Notes: generated by a model from the letters alone, not told the origin. A stretch of DNA of 64,000 nt from Acidiphilium acidophilum (GCF_033842475.1 NZ_JAWXYB010000018.1:2091501-2155500); one strand, 5' to 3'. Counted from the first letter of the stretch, positions 54,792 to 64,000 are shown. A program made the numbers and translations.

Positions 54792-56558
54792 ATGGCCGGT
54801 CCCGGCGCCCCGATGCCGCGTGCGACCGGCAAGGCCCTCGATGCCTGGCTGCGCCAGCGGGCGCGTCAGGTGCGCATCCCCCTCGCCGTCGCGATCGGGC
54901 TCGGCGCGATCGGCGGCCTGCTGCTGGTGGCGCAGGCCTGGCTGCTCGCCCTGATCCTCAATGCCGTCATCATCGACCATCTCGGTCTCGCGGCGGTCCG
55001 GCTGTGGCTGATCGCCCTGCTCGTCATCTTTGCCGCACGGGCGATCGTGACCGCCGCCACCGATATCGCCGCCTTCGAGGCCGTGGCCATCATCAAGCGC
55101 GATCTCCGCCGCAAGGTCTATGCCCAGCTCGAAGCGCTCGGACCGGTCTGGGCGCGCCGGGAACGGACCGGGGATATCGTCAACACCATCGTCGACGGCA
55201 TCGAGGCGCTCGAATCATACTATGGCAGTTACCTGCCGCAGATGGCCCTCGCCGTGTTCATTCCGCTCGCGATCCTGGTGTTCGTGTTCCCGGCCTACTG
55301 GGTCGGCGGGCTGATCATGGTCATCACCGCACCGCTGATCCCGGTGTTCATGATCATCATCGGCAAGGGCACCGAACGGCTGAACCAGCGGCAATGGCGC
55401 AAACTGGCGCGGATGAGTGCGCATTTCTTCGACTCGATCGAGGGGCTGACGACCCTCAAACTGTTCAACGCCAGCCGCGCCGAAGCCGCGATGATCGCGC
55501 AGGTGTCCGACGAATACCGCCGCGATACCATCGCGGTGCTGCGCGTCGCGTTCCTGTCCTCGCTGGTGCTCGAATTTTTCGCGACCATCAGCGTCGCACT
55601 GATCGCGGTGTTCATCGGCTTCAACCTCTATTACCGCGAGATCGCGTTCCTGCCGGGGATTTTCGTGCTGCTGCTGGCCCCCGAATTCTATCGCCCGCTG
55701 CGCAACATGGGCACCCAGTACCACGCGCGGATGACCGCGATCGGCGCGTCCGAGCAGATCGTCCGCCTGCTCGATGCGAAGCCGCGCCCACCGTCACAAG
55801 CCTCATCGGCGCTGGCCGCGCACCCCGAACTGCGGATCGTATTCGAGGAGGTCGGTTTCGCCTACGAACCGGAGGCTCCGGTGCTGCACGGCATCGGGTT
55901 CGGCCTCAAGCGCGGCGAGAGCATCGCGCTGGTCGGCCCCAGCGGCGCGGGCAAGACCACGATCGGGCAATTGCTGCTCGGGTTCATCACACCCACGAGC
56001 GGGCGGATCACGATCGACGGCACCGACCTGCGCGATCTCGACACCGCCGGCTGGCAGGCGCGCATTGCCTGGCTGCCGCAGCGCCCGACTTTGTTTCACG
56101 GCACCGTGCGCGACAATATCAGCCTCGGGATGGCGGCGGGCGAGGCCGAAATCCGCCACGCCGCCACCCTCGCCCATGCCGATGGGTTCATCGCCGCGCT
56201 GCCTTCGGGCTACGACACCATTCTGGGCGATGCCGGTCAGGGCCTGTCGGGCGGTGAAATCCACCGGATCGCCCTGGCCCGCGCCTTTCTGAAGGACGCC
56301 GATCTGGTAGTGCTCGACGAGGCGGTGACCGGGCTCGACCCCGAATCGGCGTCCCTGATCACCAGTGCGATCGCGGTTCTGGCGCGCGACCGCGCCGTGC
56401 TGATCATCGCCCACCGGCTCGAAACCATCCGGCAGGCCGACCGGATCATGGTGCTCGAACAGGGGCGCATCGTCGAAGCCGGCGATCATGACGCGCTGAT
56501 GGCCCGCAATGGTGCCTATGCCGCGATGGTCCGCCTGCACGAACAGGTGCGGATGTGA
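54792..56558 (+). CDS. cydD: Thiol/heme-handling ABC exporter subunit CydD
   Basis: This 588-residue half-transporter pairs with CydC to export cysteine and glutathione to the periplasm, needed for cytochrome bd assembly. It has six membrane helices, then an ATPase domain with Walker A GPSGAGKTTIGQLLL, signature LSGGEIHRIALARAFL and Walker B LVVLDEAVTGLDP. The exporter domain has LGPVWARRERTGDIVNTIVDGIEALE. It overlaps cydC by four bases. Confidence 0.95.
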   Translation: MAGPGAPMPRATGKALDAWLRQRARQVRIPLAVAIGLGAIGGLLLVAQAWLLALILNAVIIDHLGLAAVRLWLIALLVIFAARAIVTAATDIAAFEAVAIIKRDLRRKVYAQLEALGPVWARRERTGDIVNTIVDGIEALESYYGSYLPQMALAVFIPLAILVFVFPAYWVGGLIMVITAPLIPVFMIIIGKGTERLNQRQWRKLARMSAHFFDSIEGLTTLKLFNASRAEAAMIAQVSDEYRRDTIAVLRVAFLSSLVLEFFATISVALIAVFIGFNLYYREIAFLPGIFVLLLAPEFYRPLRNMGTQYHARMTAIGASEQIVRLLDAKPRPPSQASSALAAHPELRIVFEEVGFAYEPEAPVLHGIGFGLKRGESIALVGPSGAGKTTIGQLLLGFITPTSGRITIDGTDLRDLDTAGWQARIAWLPQRPTLFHGTVRDNISLGMAAGEAEIRHAATLAHADGFIAALPSGYDTILGDAGQGLSGGEIHRIALARAFLKDADLVVLDEAVTGLDPESASLITSAIAVLARDRAVLIIAHRLETIRQADRIMVLEQGRIVEAGDHDALMARNGAYAAMVRLHEQVRM

Positions 56559-58264
56559 AGGATCTGCTGCGCCTGCTCCGGCTGTTCCGCCCCTATGCGC
56601 TCTGGATGGCCGCGGGAATCGCGCTGTCGATTCTGGTGGTGCTCGCCAATGTCGGGCTGCTCGCATTGTCCGGCTGGTTCATCGCCGCGATGGCGATTTC
56701 GGGACTGACCGGCAATCTCATCGAATACTTCACCCCCGCCGCCGGGATCCGCGCGCTCGCCGTGATCAGGGCGGGGGGGCGTTATGCCGAACGCCTCGTG
56801 ACGCACGAGGCGACGCTGCGGCTGCTCTCGCAGTTGCGGGTGTGGTTCTACGTGCACCTCGAACCGCTGGCCCCGGCGCGGCTGCAATATTACCGCGGCG
56901 GAGACCTGCTCAGCCGGATCCGCGCGGATATCGACAGTCTCGACAATCTTTACCTGCGGGTGATCGCCCCGAGCATCGCGGCGCTGGTCACCACGATGCT
57001 GATGATCGGGTTCATCTCGATCTTTTCCGCCCGCATCGGGATGATCGATCTCGCCGGGCTGGTCCTCGCCGGGGTGGCGCTGCCGCTCGCGACCCGCGTG
57101 ATCGGCCGGCGCGGCGGCGGGCAGGCGGTGGAATTGCGGGCGCGGTTGCGCGGCCTCGTCGCGGACAGTGTACGCGGCCTCGGCGAATTGATCGTGTATC
57201 AGGCCTCCACACGGCAGGCGGGGGCGATCGGTGAGGCCAGCGAAGCGCTGATCCGCGTGCAGCGCCGGCAGGTCCGGCTCAGCGGTGCTGCGGCGGCGCT
57301 CAGCGGCTTGCTGATGCACCTGACCATGTGGATTGCGCTGGTGGTCGCGATCCCGCTGATCGTCTCTGGCACGCTGGCGCCGCCCGATTTCGCGATGATC
57401 GCGTTTTTCGTGCTCGGCAGCTTCGAAGCGATCGCGGCGTTGCCCCTGGCGTTTCAGGTGCTCGGCGAAACCCTGGCGGCGGCGCGGCGGATTTTCGAAA
57501 TCGTCGATACCGTCCCGGCGGTCGCCGAACCGGCGCGGACCATCCCGGCGCCCACTACCTTCGACCTCGATTTGTCCGGGGTACGGATGCGTTACGCGCC
57601 GGATGCGCCGTGGGCGCTGGACGGTATCGACCTCGCGGTGCCGCAGGGCACCCATCTCGGGATCATCGGGGCGACCGGGGCGGGCAAGACCAGCCTGATC
57701 AACGTGCTGCTGCGGTTCTGGGAGTTTCAGGACGGCACCATCACGCTCGGCGGGGTCTCGCTGCGCGACATCCCGGGCGAAACCATGCAGCAGGTCTGCG
57801 CCGTGGTGGCGCAGCAGACCCATCTGTTCAACACCAGTATCCGGCGCAATCTGCTGCTGGCCCGCCCGGACGCCGACGATGCCGCCCTGCACGATGCCTT
57901 GCGGCGCGCGAATATCCTCGATGAGATTCTCGCCCTGCCGCAGGGGCTCGATACCATCGTGGGCGAAACCGGCACCCGCCTGTCCGGTGGTCAGGCGCGG
58001 CGGGTGGCGATTGCGCGGGCGGTGCTGAAAGACGCCCCGATCCTTATTCTCGACGAGCCGACCGAAGGGCTCGATCCGGTCTCCGAACGCGCGGTGATGG
58101 CAGCGCTCGACGCACTCATGCAGGGGCGCACCACGCTGCTGATCACCCATCGTCCTGAAAATCTCGGCTTCGTCGATCGCGTCGTCCGGATCGATCGCGG
58201 GCGGCTGCGCGAAATCGGCGGCGCCAGCACGCGTGAACGCGGGTTGTCGAGCCTGCGGACCTGA
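56555..58264 (+). CDS. cydC: Thiol/heme-handling ABC exporter subunit CydC
   Basis: This 569-residue partner of CydD has GTG at 56555 overlapping the cydD stop. Six membrane helices precede the ATPase domain with Walker A GATGAGKTSLINVLL, signature LSGGQARRVAIARAVL and Walker B ILILDEPTEGLDP. ARLQYYRGGDLLSRIRADIDSLDNLYLR in the membrane part is typical of CydC. It closes the cyd operon and is convergent with the ligase gene, eight bases apart. Confidence 0.95.
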   Translation: MKDLLRLLRLFRPYALWMAAGIALSILVVLANVGLLALSGWFIAAMAISGLTGNLIEYFTPAAGIRALAVIRAGGRYAERLVTHEATLRLLSQLRVWFYVHLEPLAPARLQYYRGGDLLSRIRADIDSLDNLYLRVIAPSIAALVTTMLMIGFISIFSARIGMIDLAGLVLAGVALPLATRVIGRRGGGQAVELRARLRGLVADSVRGLGELIVYQASTRQAGAIGEASEALIRVQRRQVRLSGAAAALSGLLMHLTMWIALVVAIPLIVSGTLAPPDFAMIAFFVLGSFEAIAALPLAFQVLGETLAAARRIFEIVDTVPAVAEPARTIPAPTTFDLDLSGVRMRYAPDAPWALDGIDLAVPQGTHLGIIGATGAGKTSLINVLLRFWEFQDGTITLGGVSLRDIPGETMQQVCAVVAQQTHLFNTSIRRNLLLARPDADDAALHDALRRANILDEILALPQGLDTIVGETGTRLSGGQARRVAIARAVLKDAPILILDEPTEGLDPVSERAVMAALDALMQGRTTLLITHRPENLGFVDRVVRIDRGRLREIGGASTRERGLSSLRT

Positions 58265-58272
58265 CGAACCGG

Positions 58273-59850
58273 TCAGGCGGCCAGCTTGCCGATCAGCCGT
58301 GTCGCGGCCTCCAGCGTGTCCGCCTCGCTCGCGGGTTTGTCGAGCCGCAGCCGCAGAATTCGGGGAAAGCGCAGCGCGATGCCCGATTTATGCCGCGCCG
58401 ATCGCTGCGCCGCATCGAAGCCGATTTCCAGCACGATGCCGGGTTCCACTTCCCGCACCGGCCCGTAGCTCGCCGTGGTGTGCGACCTGATCCATTTATC
58501 CAGCACCAGCAACTCGGCATCGGTATAGCCGGAATAGGCCTTGCCGATCGGCACCAGCCGACCCTCATCGGTCCAGACGCCGAAGGTGTAATCCGAATAG
58601 AACGAACTGCGCCTGCCATGGCCGCGCTGGGCATACATCAACACGCAATCGAGGCTGAGCGGGTCGCGCTTCCATTTCCACCAATACCCTTTCGGTCTGC
58701 CAGCGAGATAGGGGCTTGCGGCGGCCTTGAGCATCAGCCCTTCGATGCCGTCGTCGCGCGCGGTGGCGCGCAGACCGGCGAGATCGGCTTCAGTTTCGAA
58801 GTCGATCTGCGGCGAAATATCCATCCGTGCCGGGGTGGTCGCGGCAAACCAAGCTTCCAGCCTGGCGCGGCGTTGATCAAACGGCAGGCCGCGCAAATCC
58901 GCAGCACCGTCGAACAGCATGTCATAGAGCCGCACGGCAACCGGATATTCGGCGCGCGCCTTGGCGCTGACAATTTTACGGTTGAGCCGTTGCTGCAGAT
59001 CGGCGAACGGCGCCACCACGCCATCGCGGATCACCAGCAATTCGCCATCGAGCACCGCGTTGAACTCCATCGCGGCGAGGATTTCGGGAAAACTCGCTGA
59101 AATATCATCCGCACCGCGCGAATACAGCCGCTTACCGCCCGGGGTCGCGACCAGTTGAACCCGTATGCCATCCCATTTCCACTCGGCCCGGTAGGCCGAC
59201 CAATCAAGCCCAGCGCGATCGGTGTCCTCAATTGGATGAGCCAGCATGGGCGGGCGAAACACCGGCGTGGTGCCCGGATCGGGCCGCGCGGTGCGGCGCT
59301 CCAGCCAGTCGAACAGGGTGGGATACGGCGGTAGCAGACCGTGCCAGATCTCCTCGATCGAATCGACCTCGACCACGAAACGCTGCGCCAGCGCCAGTTT
59401 CGCCAGCCGCAGCGACGCACCGACCCGCAACCCGCCAGTAATCAGCTTGATCAGCGCAATCCGGGTCGAAACATCGCTGGCATCGAGCCAAGTGGCGATC
59501 AGCGCCGGAATTGCCTCGCGCGGCGTTCGTCGCAACTGATCCACCACAGACGGCAATTCCGGCGGGCTTTCAACTTCGGCCTTCGGCCAGATCAGCGCGA
59601 TCGCCTCGGCCAGATCGCCGACGTAATCATAGGACAGCGCGAATAATTCGGGGTCCGCCTTGGTCGCGACCAAAGCACGCAACACCGCGGGCTTGGCACC
59701 CGGAAAATCGAGCTTGCCGGCAATCGCCGCCAGCGCATAGCCGCGTTCGGGGTCCGGCCTGGTGGCGAAATAATCGGCAAGGAGGGCGATCTTGGCGTTG
59801 CGGCCCTGGGTGTAGAGCAGGCGCTCCAGGAGGTCGGCGAAGGCCTTCAT
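58273..59850 (-). CDS. ATP-dependent DNA ligase, cisplatin-sensitivity/Lhr-associated type
   Basis: This 525-residue ligase has an N-terminal DNA-binding domain, then the adenylation motif EWKWDGIRVQL with the AMP-bound Lys, DGELLVI, EGLMLKAA and the motif V KWKRDPLSLDCVLMYA. A C-terminal OB fold ends near RFPRILRLRLDKP. The start at 59850 (MKAFADLLERLLY) is chosen because upstream codons come from a hairpin repeat. This family occurs with the Lhr helicase, MBL exonuclease and PdeM endonuclease, all found next to it. Confidence 0.94.
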   Translation of the reverse strand: MKAFADLLERLLYTQGRNAKIALLADYFATRPDPERGYALAAIAGKLDFPGAKPAVLRALVATKADPELFALSYDYVGDLAEAIALIWPKAEVESPPELPSVVDQLRRTPREAIPALIATWLDASDVSTRIALIKLITGGLRVGASLRLAKLALAQRFVVEVDSIEEIWHGLLPPYPTLFDWLERRTARPDPGTTPVFRPPMLAHPIEDTDRAGLDWSAYRAEWKWDGIRVQLVATPGGKRLYSRGADDISASFPEILAAMEFNAVLDGELLVIRDGVVAPFADLQQRLNRKIVSAKARAEYPVAVRLYDMLFDGAADLRGLPFDQRRARLEAWFAATTPARMDISPQIDFETEADLAGLRATARDDGIEGLMLKAAASPYLAGRPKGYWWKWKRDPLSLDCVLMYAQRGHGRRSSFYSDYTFGVWTDEGRLVPIGKAYSGYTDAELLVLDKWIRSHTTASYGPVREVEPGIVLEIGFDAAQRSARHKSGIALRFPRILRLRLDKPASEADTLEAATRLIGKLAA

Positions 59851-59877
59851 GCGCGCAAAGACAAGGCAGGAGAAGCA

Positions 59878-59994
59878 CTTCTTTTTTTGAAAAAAAAGAA
59901 GCAAAAAAACTTTTTGTCATCTGGTCCATACTGGTGAAACCCGCGATGACCCAGATTAACAAAAGTTTTTTGCTTCTTTTTTACAAAAAAGAAG
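59878..59994. repeat. Paired AT-rich hairpin repeat, copy 5
   Basis: The left hairpin CTTCTTTTTTTG to AAAGAAG (59878-59901) is followed by CAAAAAAACTTTTTGTCATCTGG. The right mate AACAAAAGTTTTTTGCTTC to AAAGAAGTGG spans 59959-59996. It separates the exonuclease and ligase genes, which share a strand, so it may reduce readthrough into the ligase. Confidence 0.8.
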
Positions 59995-60016
59995 TGGTTC
60001 CCTCGCCTTACGCCCG

Positions 60017-61036
60017 TCACGTATCATCCCCCTCGTCACCATACCCGATCAAACTCAGCGCCCGTCCGCGCCGCCCCATCAGACCGAGCTGGTAGATTAA
60101 CGCAGTCTCATTGCCATGGGTCACCCAGATTTCCGGTGCCTGTACATCGATGACGGTGGCGAGCAACTCGTTCCAGTCGGCGTGATCGGAAATGATCAGC
60201 GGCAGTTCGACGCCGCTTGCTTTGGCGCGCTGGCGCACCCGCATCCAGCCCGAGGCGACCGCGACGACCGGATCATCGAGCCGTCGCGCCCAGCGATCCG
60301 CCACGGCGGAGGGCGGTGCCAACACCACCGCCCCGCGTAGCGCCGCTTTATCCGCCACGGTCGCCGGACGAAGGTCACCGAGGTTGATGCCGAGTTCGCC
60401 GTAGAGCGTGCATAATTTCGCAAGCGCGCCGTGCAGATAAATCGGCACATCGTAGCCGGAAGCCCGCAGGAGCGCGATCACCCGCTGCGATTTGCCGAGG
60501 CCGTAGGCGCCGATCAGATGCGGTCGTTCGGGAAACACGGTCATCGAATGGAGCAGCTTGGCGATCTCCGATCCCGCGTCGGGGTGGCGGAACACCGGCA
60601 GGCCGAACGTCGCTTCGGTGACGAACACATCGCACACCACCGGGGTGAACGGCGCACAGGTCGGGTCAGCCCGGCGCTTGTAATCGCCCGACACCACGGC
60701 GCGGCTGCCCTGATACGTCATCACCACCTGGCACGAGCCGAGCACATGGCCGGCCGGCACCAGGCTGACATCGACATCGCCGATCCGCAGCACCTCGCCG
60801 ATCGCGAGCGCCTGCTGGGTGATGCCCGCCCTGCCCTCGCCCATCCGCGCGCGCATGATCGCCAGCGTTTCGACACTGGCGAGCACATGCCGATGACCCG
60901 GCCGGGCGTGATCGGCATGGCCATGGGTGATGATCGCGCGATCGACCGCGCGCGTCGCATCGATATGAAACCCGCCCGGGATACAGAACAGGCCTTCGGG
61001 GCGGGGTTGAAGCCAGGTTTCGGGGTGAGGTGCCAC
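60017..61036 (-). CDS. Ligase-associated MBL-fold exonuclease
   Basis: This 339-residue metallo-beta-lactamase/beta-CASP-type nuclease has the metal motif ITHGHADHARPGH at about residues 36-48, VPAGHVLGSCQV, VSGDYKRR and a C-terminal ISDHADWNEL with a further metal His. The GTG start at 61036 (MAPHPETWLQPRPEGLFCIPGGFHID) fits the family; the frame stays open into lhr on the other strand but only as a shadow. It is divergent from lhr with a 54-base gap holding both promoters. Confidence 0.93.
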   Translation of the reverse strand: MAPHPETWLQPRPEGLFCIPGGFHIDATRAVDRAIITHGHADHARPGHRHVLASVETLAIMRARMGEGRAGITQQALAIGEVLRIGDVDVSLVPAGHVLGSCQVVMTYQGSRAVVSGDYKRRADPTCAPFTPVVCDVFVTEATFGLPVFRHPDAGSEIAKLLHSMTVFPERPHLIGAYGLGKSQRVIALLRASGYDVPIYLHGALAKLCTLYGELGINLGDLRPATVADKAALRGAVVLAPPSAVADRWARRLDDPVVAVASGWMRVRQRAKASGVELPLIISDHADWNELLATVIDVQAPEIWVTHGNETALIYQLGLMGRRGRALSLIGYGDEGDDT

Positions 61037-61090
61037 GGCGTTCAGATGGATCGTGATTGCGAAAAAAACCAGTCTGGTTAGACTGAAAAC

Positions 61091-63541
61091 GTGAACAAAC
61101 AAAAAACATCGCTGCCGGTGCGGTTCCGCAATTGGTTCGCGGGGCGGGGCTGGACGGTCCGGCCCCACCAGCTGGCGGTGCTGGGTGCGGTCATCGCGGG
61201 CGATAACGCCCTGCTGATCGCCCCGACCGGCGGCGGCAAGACGCTGGCGGGATTTCTGCCGAGCCTGATTGCGTTGGCCGATGCGCCGCAACCGCGCCTG
61301 CACACGCTTTACATCAGTCCGCTGAAGGCGTTGGCGACCGATATCGCGCGCAATCTCGAAACGCCGATCGCCGAGATGGCGCTGCCGATCCGGGTCGAGA
61401 CCCGCACCGGCGACACCCCGGCCAACCGGCGGGCGCGCCAGCGGAGCGATCCGCCGCATATCCTGCTGACCACGCCGGAAAGCCTTGCCTTGCTGCTCTA
61501 TCAGCCCGAGGCGGCTGAGTACTTCGCCGATCTCGCGATGATCGTGCTCGATGAGATCCACGCGCTCGCCGGCACCAAGCGCGGCGACCAGCTTGCCCTG
61601 TGCCTCGCCCGCCTCCATGCGCTGGCTCCTCGCGCGCTGCGGATTGGCCTGTCCGCGACCGTCGCGCATCCCGGCGCGATGCTCGACTGGCTTTCGCCGG
61701 ACGGCCATGGCGGGGCCACGCAGCTCGTGCTGGGCGAGGCCGGCGCGCCGCCCGAAATCGGCATGCTGATCGCGCCGGGGCGGATGCCGTGGTCGGGTCA
61801 TATGGGGCTGATGGCGGCTGAGGCGATCCTGCAGCAGATCCGGGCCGCGCGCATGACCATCGTGTTCGTCAACACCCGCGCCCAGGCCGAGTTGATGTTC
61901 GAGGCCTTGTGGCGGCACAACGAGGAGACGTTGCCGATTGCGCTGCATCACGGCAGTCTCGATGTGAACCAGCGCCGCAAGGTCGAGGCGGCGATGGCGG
62001 CGGGGCGGCTGCGGGCAGTGGTGGCGACCTCCTCGCTCGATCTCGGGATCGACTGGGCGGCGGTGGATCAGGTCATTCAGGTCGCGGCGCCCAAGGGCGT
62101 CTCGCGGCTGATGCAGCGGCTCGGCCGCGCCAACCATCGGCTCGATGAAGCCTCGCGCGCTCTGCTGGTACCGGCCAACCGATTCGAGGTACTGGAATGC
62201 GCCGCCGCGATCGAGGGTGTGGCGGCGCTGGACCTCGATGGCGATCCGCCGCGCGAGGGCGCGCTCGATGTGCTGGCCCAGCACGTGCTCGGACGGGCCT
62301 GCGCCGGACCGTTCCATCCCGACAATCTGTTCGCCGAAATCCGCACCGCCGCTCCTTACGCCGCCCTGTCGCGCCGCGACTTCGACGATGTGGTGCGCTA
62401 CGTCGAGGATGGCGGCTACGCGCTGTCGGTCTATGAGCGGTACCGCAAACTGTTCCGCGATTCCGAGGGCATGGTCCATGTCCGCAACGCGCGCATCGTG
62501 CGGCTGTTCCGCATGAATATCGGCACCATCGTCGAGGCGCCGGTGCTGAAGGTGCGGATGGGCGGCGGGCGCGGCGGCGGCATCACGCTCGGCGAGATCG
62601 AGGAATATTTCGTCGCGATGCTGACCCCCGGCGACACGTTCCTGTTCGCCGGGCGGCGGCTGCGCTTCGTCGGGATTCGCGAGACCAGCGTGATCGTGAC
62701 CGATGGCGGAAGCGGCGAGCCGAAAATTCCCACCTATGTCGGCGGGCGGATGCCGCTGAGCACCAATCTGGCCGACCGGGTGCGCGCGATGCTGCACAGC
62801 CCCGCGCAATGGGTGCATTTTCCCGAACCCGTGCGGGAGTGGCTCGATCTACAGGCGGTGCGCTCATCATTGCCCGGTCCGGACGATCTGCTGGTCGAGA
62901 CGTTTCCGCGCGGCGGGCGGTGGTATCTGGTCGCCTATTGCTTCGAGGGGCGGCAGGCGCATCAGGCGCTCGGCATGCTGATCACCCGGCGGCTGGAACG
63001 CTTCGGCGGCCAGCCTCTGGGATTCGTTGCGACCGACTACGTGCTGGGCGTGTGGTGCGCGCGCGAACCGGGCGACATCGCCCGCCTGTTCGAACAGGAC
63101 ATGCTCGGCGACGATCTGGAAGCCTGGATGGATGAGAGCACCATGCTCAAGCGCAGCTTCCGCAACGTGGCGGTGATCGCCGGATTGATCGAGCGGACGC
63201 ATCCGGGTGGCGAGCGCAGCCGTAGACAAGTCAGTATCAATACCGATCTGATCTATGATGTGCTCCGCAAACACGACCCCACCCATATTCTGCTCCGCGC
63301 CACCCGGGCCGACGCCGCGCATGGGCTGGTCGATCTCGCCCGGATCGCCGGGATGCTGGCGCGGGTGCAGGGGCGGATCACCCATCGCCGGCTCAGGCGC
63401 GTCTCGCCGCTCGCCGTGCCGGTACTGCTCGAAATCGGCCGCGAACAGGTGCGCGGCGGCGAGGCCGAGGACGCGCTGCTCGCCGAAGCGGAGGCGTTGC
63501 TCGCCGAGGCCGGGGTCACGCCTTGTGTCCATCTGGCGTGA
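61091..63541 (+). CDS. lhr: Ligase-associated DEXH helicase (Lhr family)
   Basis: This 816-residue superfamily 2 helicase has Walker A LLIAPTGGGKTLAGFLP, the DEIH box MIVLDEIHALAGTKRGDQL, LRIGLSATVAHP, and the C-terminal helicase half with FVNTRAQAELMFEAL and LMQRLGRANHRLD. A beta-rich core follows (SVIVTDGGSGEPKIPTYVGGRMP). The GTG start at 61091 is supported by family length. It unwinds DNA or RNA-DNA hybrids in repair. pdeM follows 28 bases downstream. Confidence 0.95.
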   Translation: MNKQKTSLPVRFRNWFAGRGWTVRPHQLAVLGAVIAGDNALLIAPTGGGKTLAGFLPSLIALADAPQPRLHTLYISPLKALATDIARNLETPIAEMALPIRVETRTGDTPANRRARQRSDPPHILLTTPESLALLLYQPEAAEYFADLAMIVLDEIHALAGTKRGDQLALCLARLHALAPRALRIGLSATVAHPGAMLDWLSPDGHGGATQLVLGEAGAPPEIGMLIAPGRMPWSGHMGLMAAEAILQQIRAARMTIVFVNTRAQAELMFEALWRHNEETLPIALHHGSLDVNQRRKVEAAMAAGRLRAVVATSSLDLGIDWAAVDQVIQVAAPKGVSRLMQRLGRANHRLDEASRALLVPANRFEVLECAAAIEGVAALDLDGDPPREGALDVLAQHVLGRACAGPFHPDNLFAEIRTAAPYAALSRRDFDDVVRYVEDGGYALSVYERYRKLFRDSEGMVHVRNARIVRLFRMNIGTIVEAPVLKVRMGGGRGGGITLGEIEEYFVAMLTPGDTFLFAGRRLRFVGIRETSVIVTDGGSGEPKIPTYVGGRMPLSTNLADRVRAMLHSPAQWVHFPEPVREWLDLQAVRSSLPGPDDLLVETFPRGGRWYLVAYCFEGRQAHQALGMLITRRLERFGGQPLGFVATDYVLGVWCAREPGDIARLFEQDMLGDDLEAWMDESTMLKRSFRNVAVIAGLIERTHPGGERSRRQVSINTDLIYDVLRKHDPTHILLRATRADAAHGLVDLARIAGMLARVQGRITHRRLRRVSPLAVPVLLEIGREQVRGGEAEDALLAEAEALLAEAGVTPCVHLA

Positions 63542-63569
63542 CACGCAACAATATGGAAAGGAGGCACCC

Positions 63570-64000
63570 ATGAATGCTGCCCCGATCCATCGCGCCGGTC
63601 ACCGTTTCATGCTCGACCCTGCGGGGGTGGTGATCTGGCCGGCGCGGCGGACGCTGATCGTGGCCGATCTGCACCTCGAAAAGGCCTCTGCCAGTGCCGC
63701 GCGCGGGTCGCTCGTGCCGCCTTACGACACGCGGACCACGCTGGACCGGCTGGCTTTGTTATTGCGGCATTACGCGCCGGAGACCGTGATTGCTCTGGGC
63801 GATTCGTTTCACGATGCCGCCGGCCCCGCACGGCTGGCCACAGAGGATGCCGCCCGCCTCGCCCGGCTGGAGGCGGCGCACCGCTTCGTGTGGATCGCGG
63901 GCAATCACGATCAGGGCGTCGGCGGCATGGAGTCGTGGCACGAGGATCACTGCGTGTTTCGTCATGAGGCGGGCGAGGTCGGGGCCGGAATGGTGGAGTT
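63570..64000 (+). CDS. pdeM: Ligase-associated endonuclease PdeM, 3' end outside the window
   Basis: A strong AAAGGAGG site precedes the ATG at 63570. The frame is open to the end of the window, about 143 codons, so only the C-terminal part is missing. It is a metallophosphoesterase: VADLHLEKASASAARGS has the first metal Asp and His, ALGDSFHD the second, and IAGNHDQG the catalytic Asn and His. Relatives are named ligase-associated DNA damage response endonucleases. Confidence 0.92.
   Translation, partial: MNAAPIHRAGHRFMLDPAGVVIWPARRTLIVADLHLEKASASAARGSLVPPYDTRTTLDRLALLLRHYAPETVIALGDSFHDAAGPARLATEDAARLARLEAAHRFVWIAGNHDQGVGGMESWHEDHCVFRHEAGEVGAGMVE

Noticed and set aside
60017-62818. Minus-strand frame of 933 codons
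   Set aside because: Only the last 339 codons are the exonuclease; the rest is antisense to lhr.
1-64000. CRISPR array, prophage or integrative element
   Set aside because: No regularly spaced direct repeats of the right size and no phage structural, integrase or conjugation genes were seen; mobile DNA here is limited to three insertion sequences and small palindromic repeats.

Overview
The window is GC-rich DNA from an alphaproteobacterium, most likely of the Acetobacteraceae or a nearby acidophile group (inference). Support comes from strong GC bias at third codon positions, the small SRP RNA next to dnaX-ybaB-recR, a CIO-like cytochrome bd operon, a sulfide:quinone oxidoreductase close to the Acidithiobacillus type, and the AT-rich paired hairpin repeats between genes. 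No phage, plasmid or CRISPR locus was seen.

1-12.7 kb is a sulfide/sulfur region. On the minus strand a sulfide:quinone oxidoreductase (sqr) is followed by two YeeE/YedE-type sulfur transporter halves, a periplasmic adaptor, an RND pump and two secreted repeat proteins rich in Pro, Tyr, Gly, Met and Gln. An ArsR-type regulator with the exact BigR/SqrR cysteine spacing lies upstream. Two insertion sequences have damaged the locus. An IS5-family element cuts sqr 24 codons before its stop. An ISAs1-family element cuts the regulator after codon 28. Both ancestral reading frames can be rebuilt across the insertions.

12.8-31 kb is mostly housekeeping: a carboxymuconolactone decarboxylase-like protein, tRNA-Gln, ppx/gppA-rlmE, cca, a CoA-pyrophosphatase-type Nudix, DUF1285, a four-gene MoxR-DUF58-BatA/DUF4159-membrane protein operon, an SGNH hydrolase with an OpgC-like acyltransferase, recR-ybaB-dnaX, SRP RNA and nudC. 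A 304-bp imperfect inverted repeat separates ybaB from recR.

31.3-41.8 kb looks like a small biosynthetic cluster. It holds an MFS exporter, a UGT-type glycosyltransferase, a single-module NRPS (C-A-T-TE) whose adenylation code reads as glycine, a Baeyer-Villiger-like flavoprotein, an HpcH-type aldolase and a CoA-acylating methylmalonate-semialdehyde dehydrogenase. The likely product type is an N-acylated or glycosylated glycine compound (inference).

41.8-50.4 kb carries dciA, mutY, isocitrate lyase with a divergent ScfR/RamB-like regulator, an S9 peptidase and a VC0807-like membrane protein. 50.6-58.3 kb has a second identical ISAs1 copy inserted just upstream of a complete cydA-cydB-(small membrane protein)-cydD-cydC operon. 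58.3-64 kb holds the ligase-associated DNA repair set: ATP-dependent ligase, MBL-fold exonuclease, Lhr-type helicase and PdeM endonuclease, the last cut by the window end.
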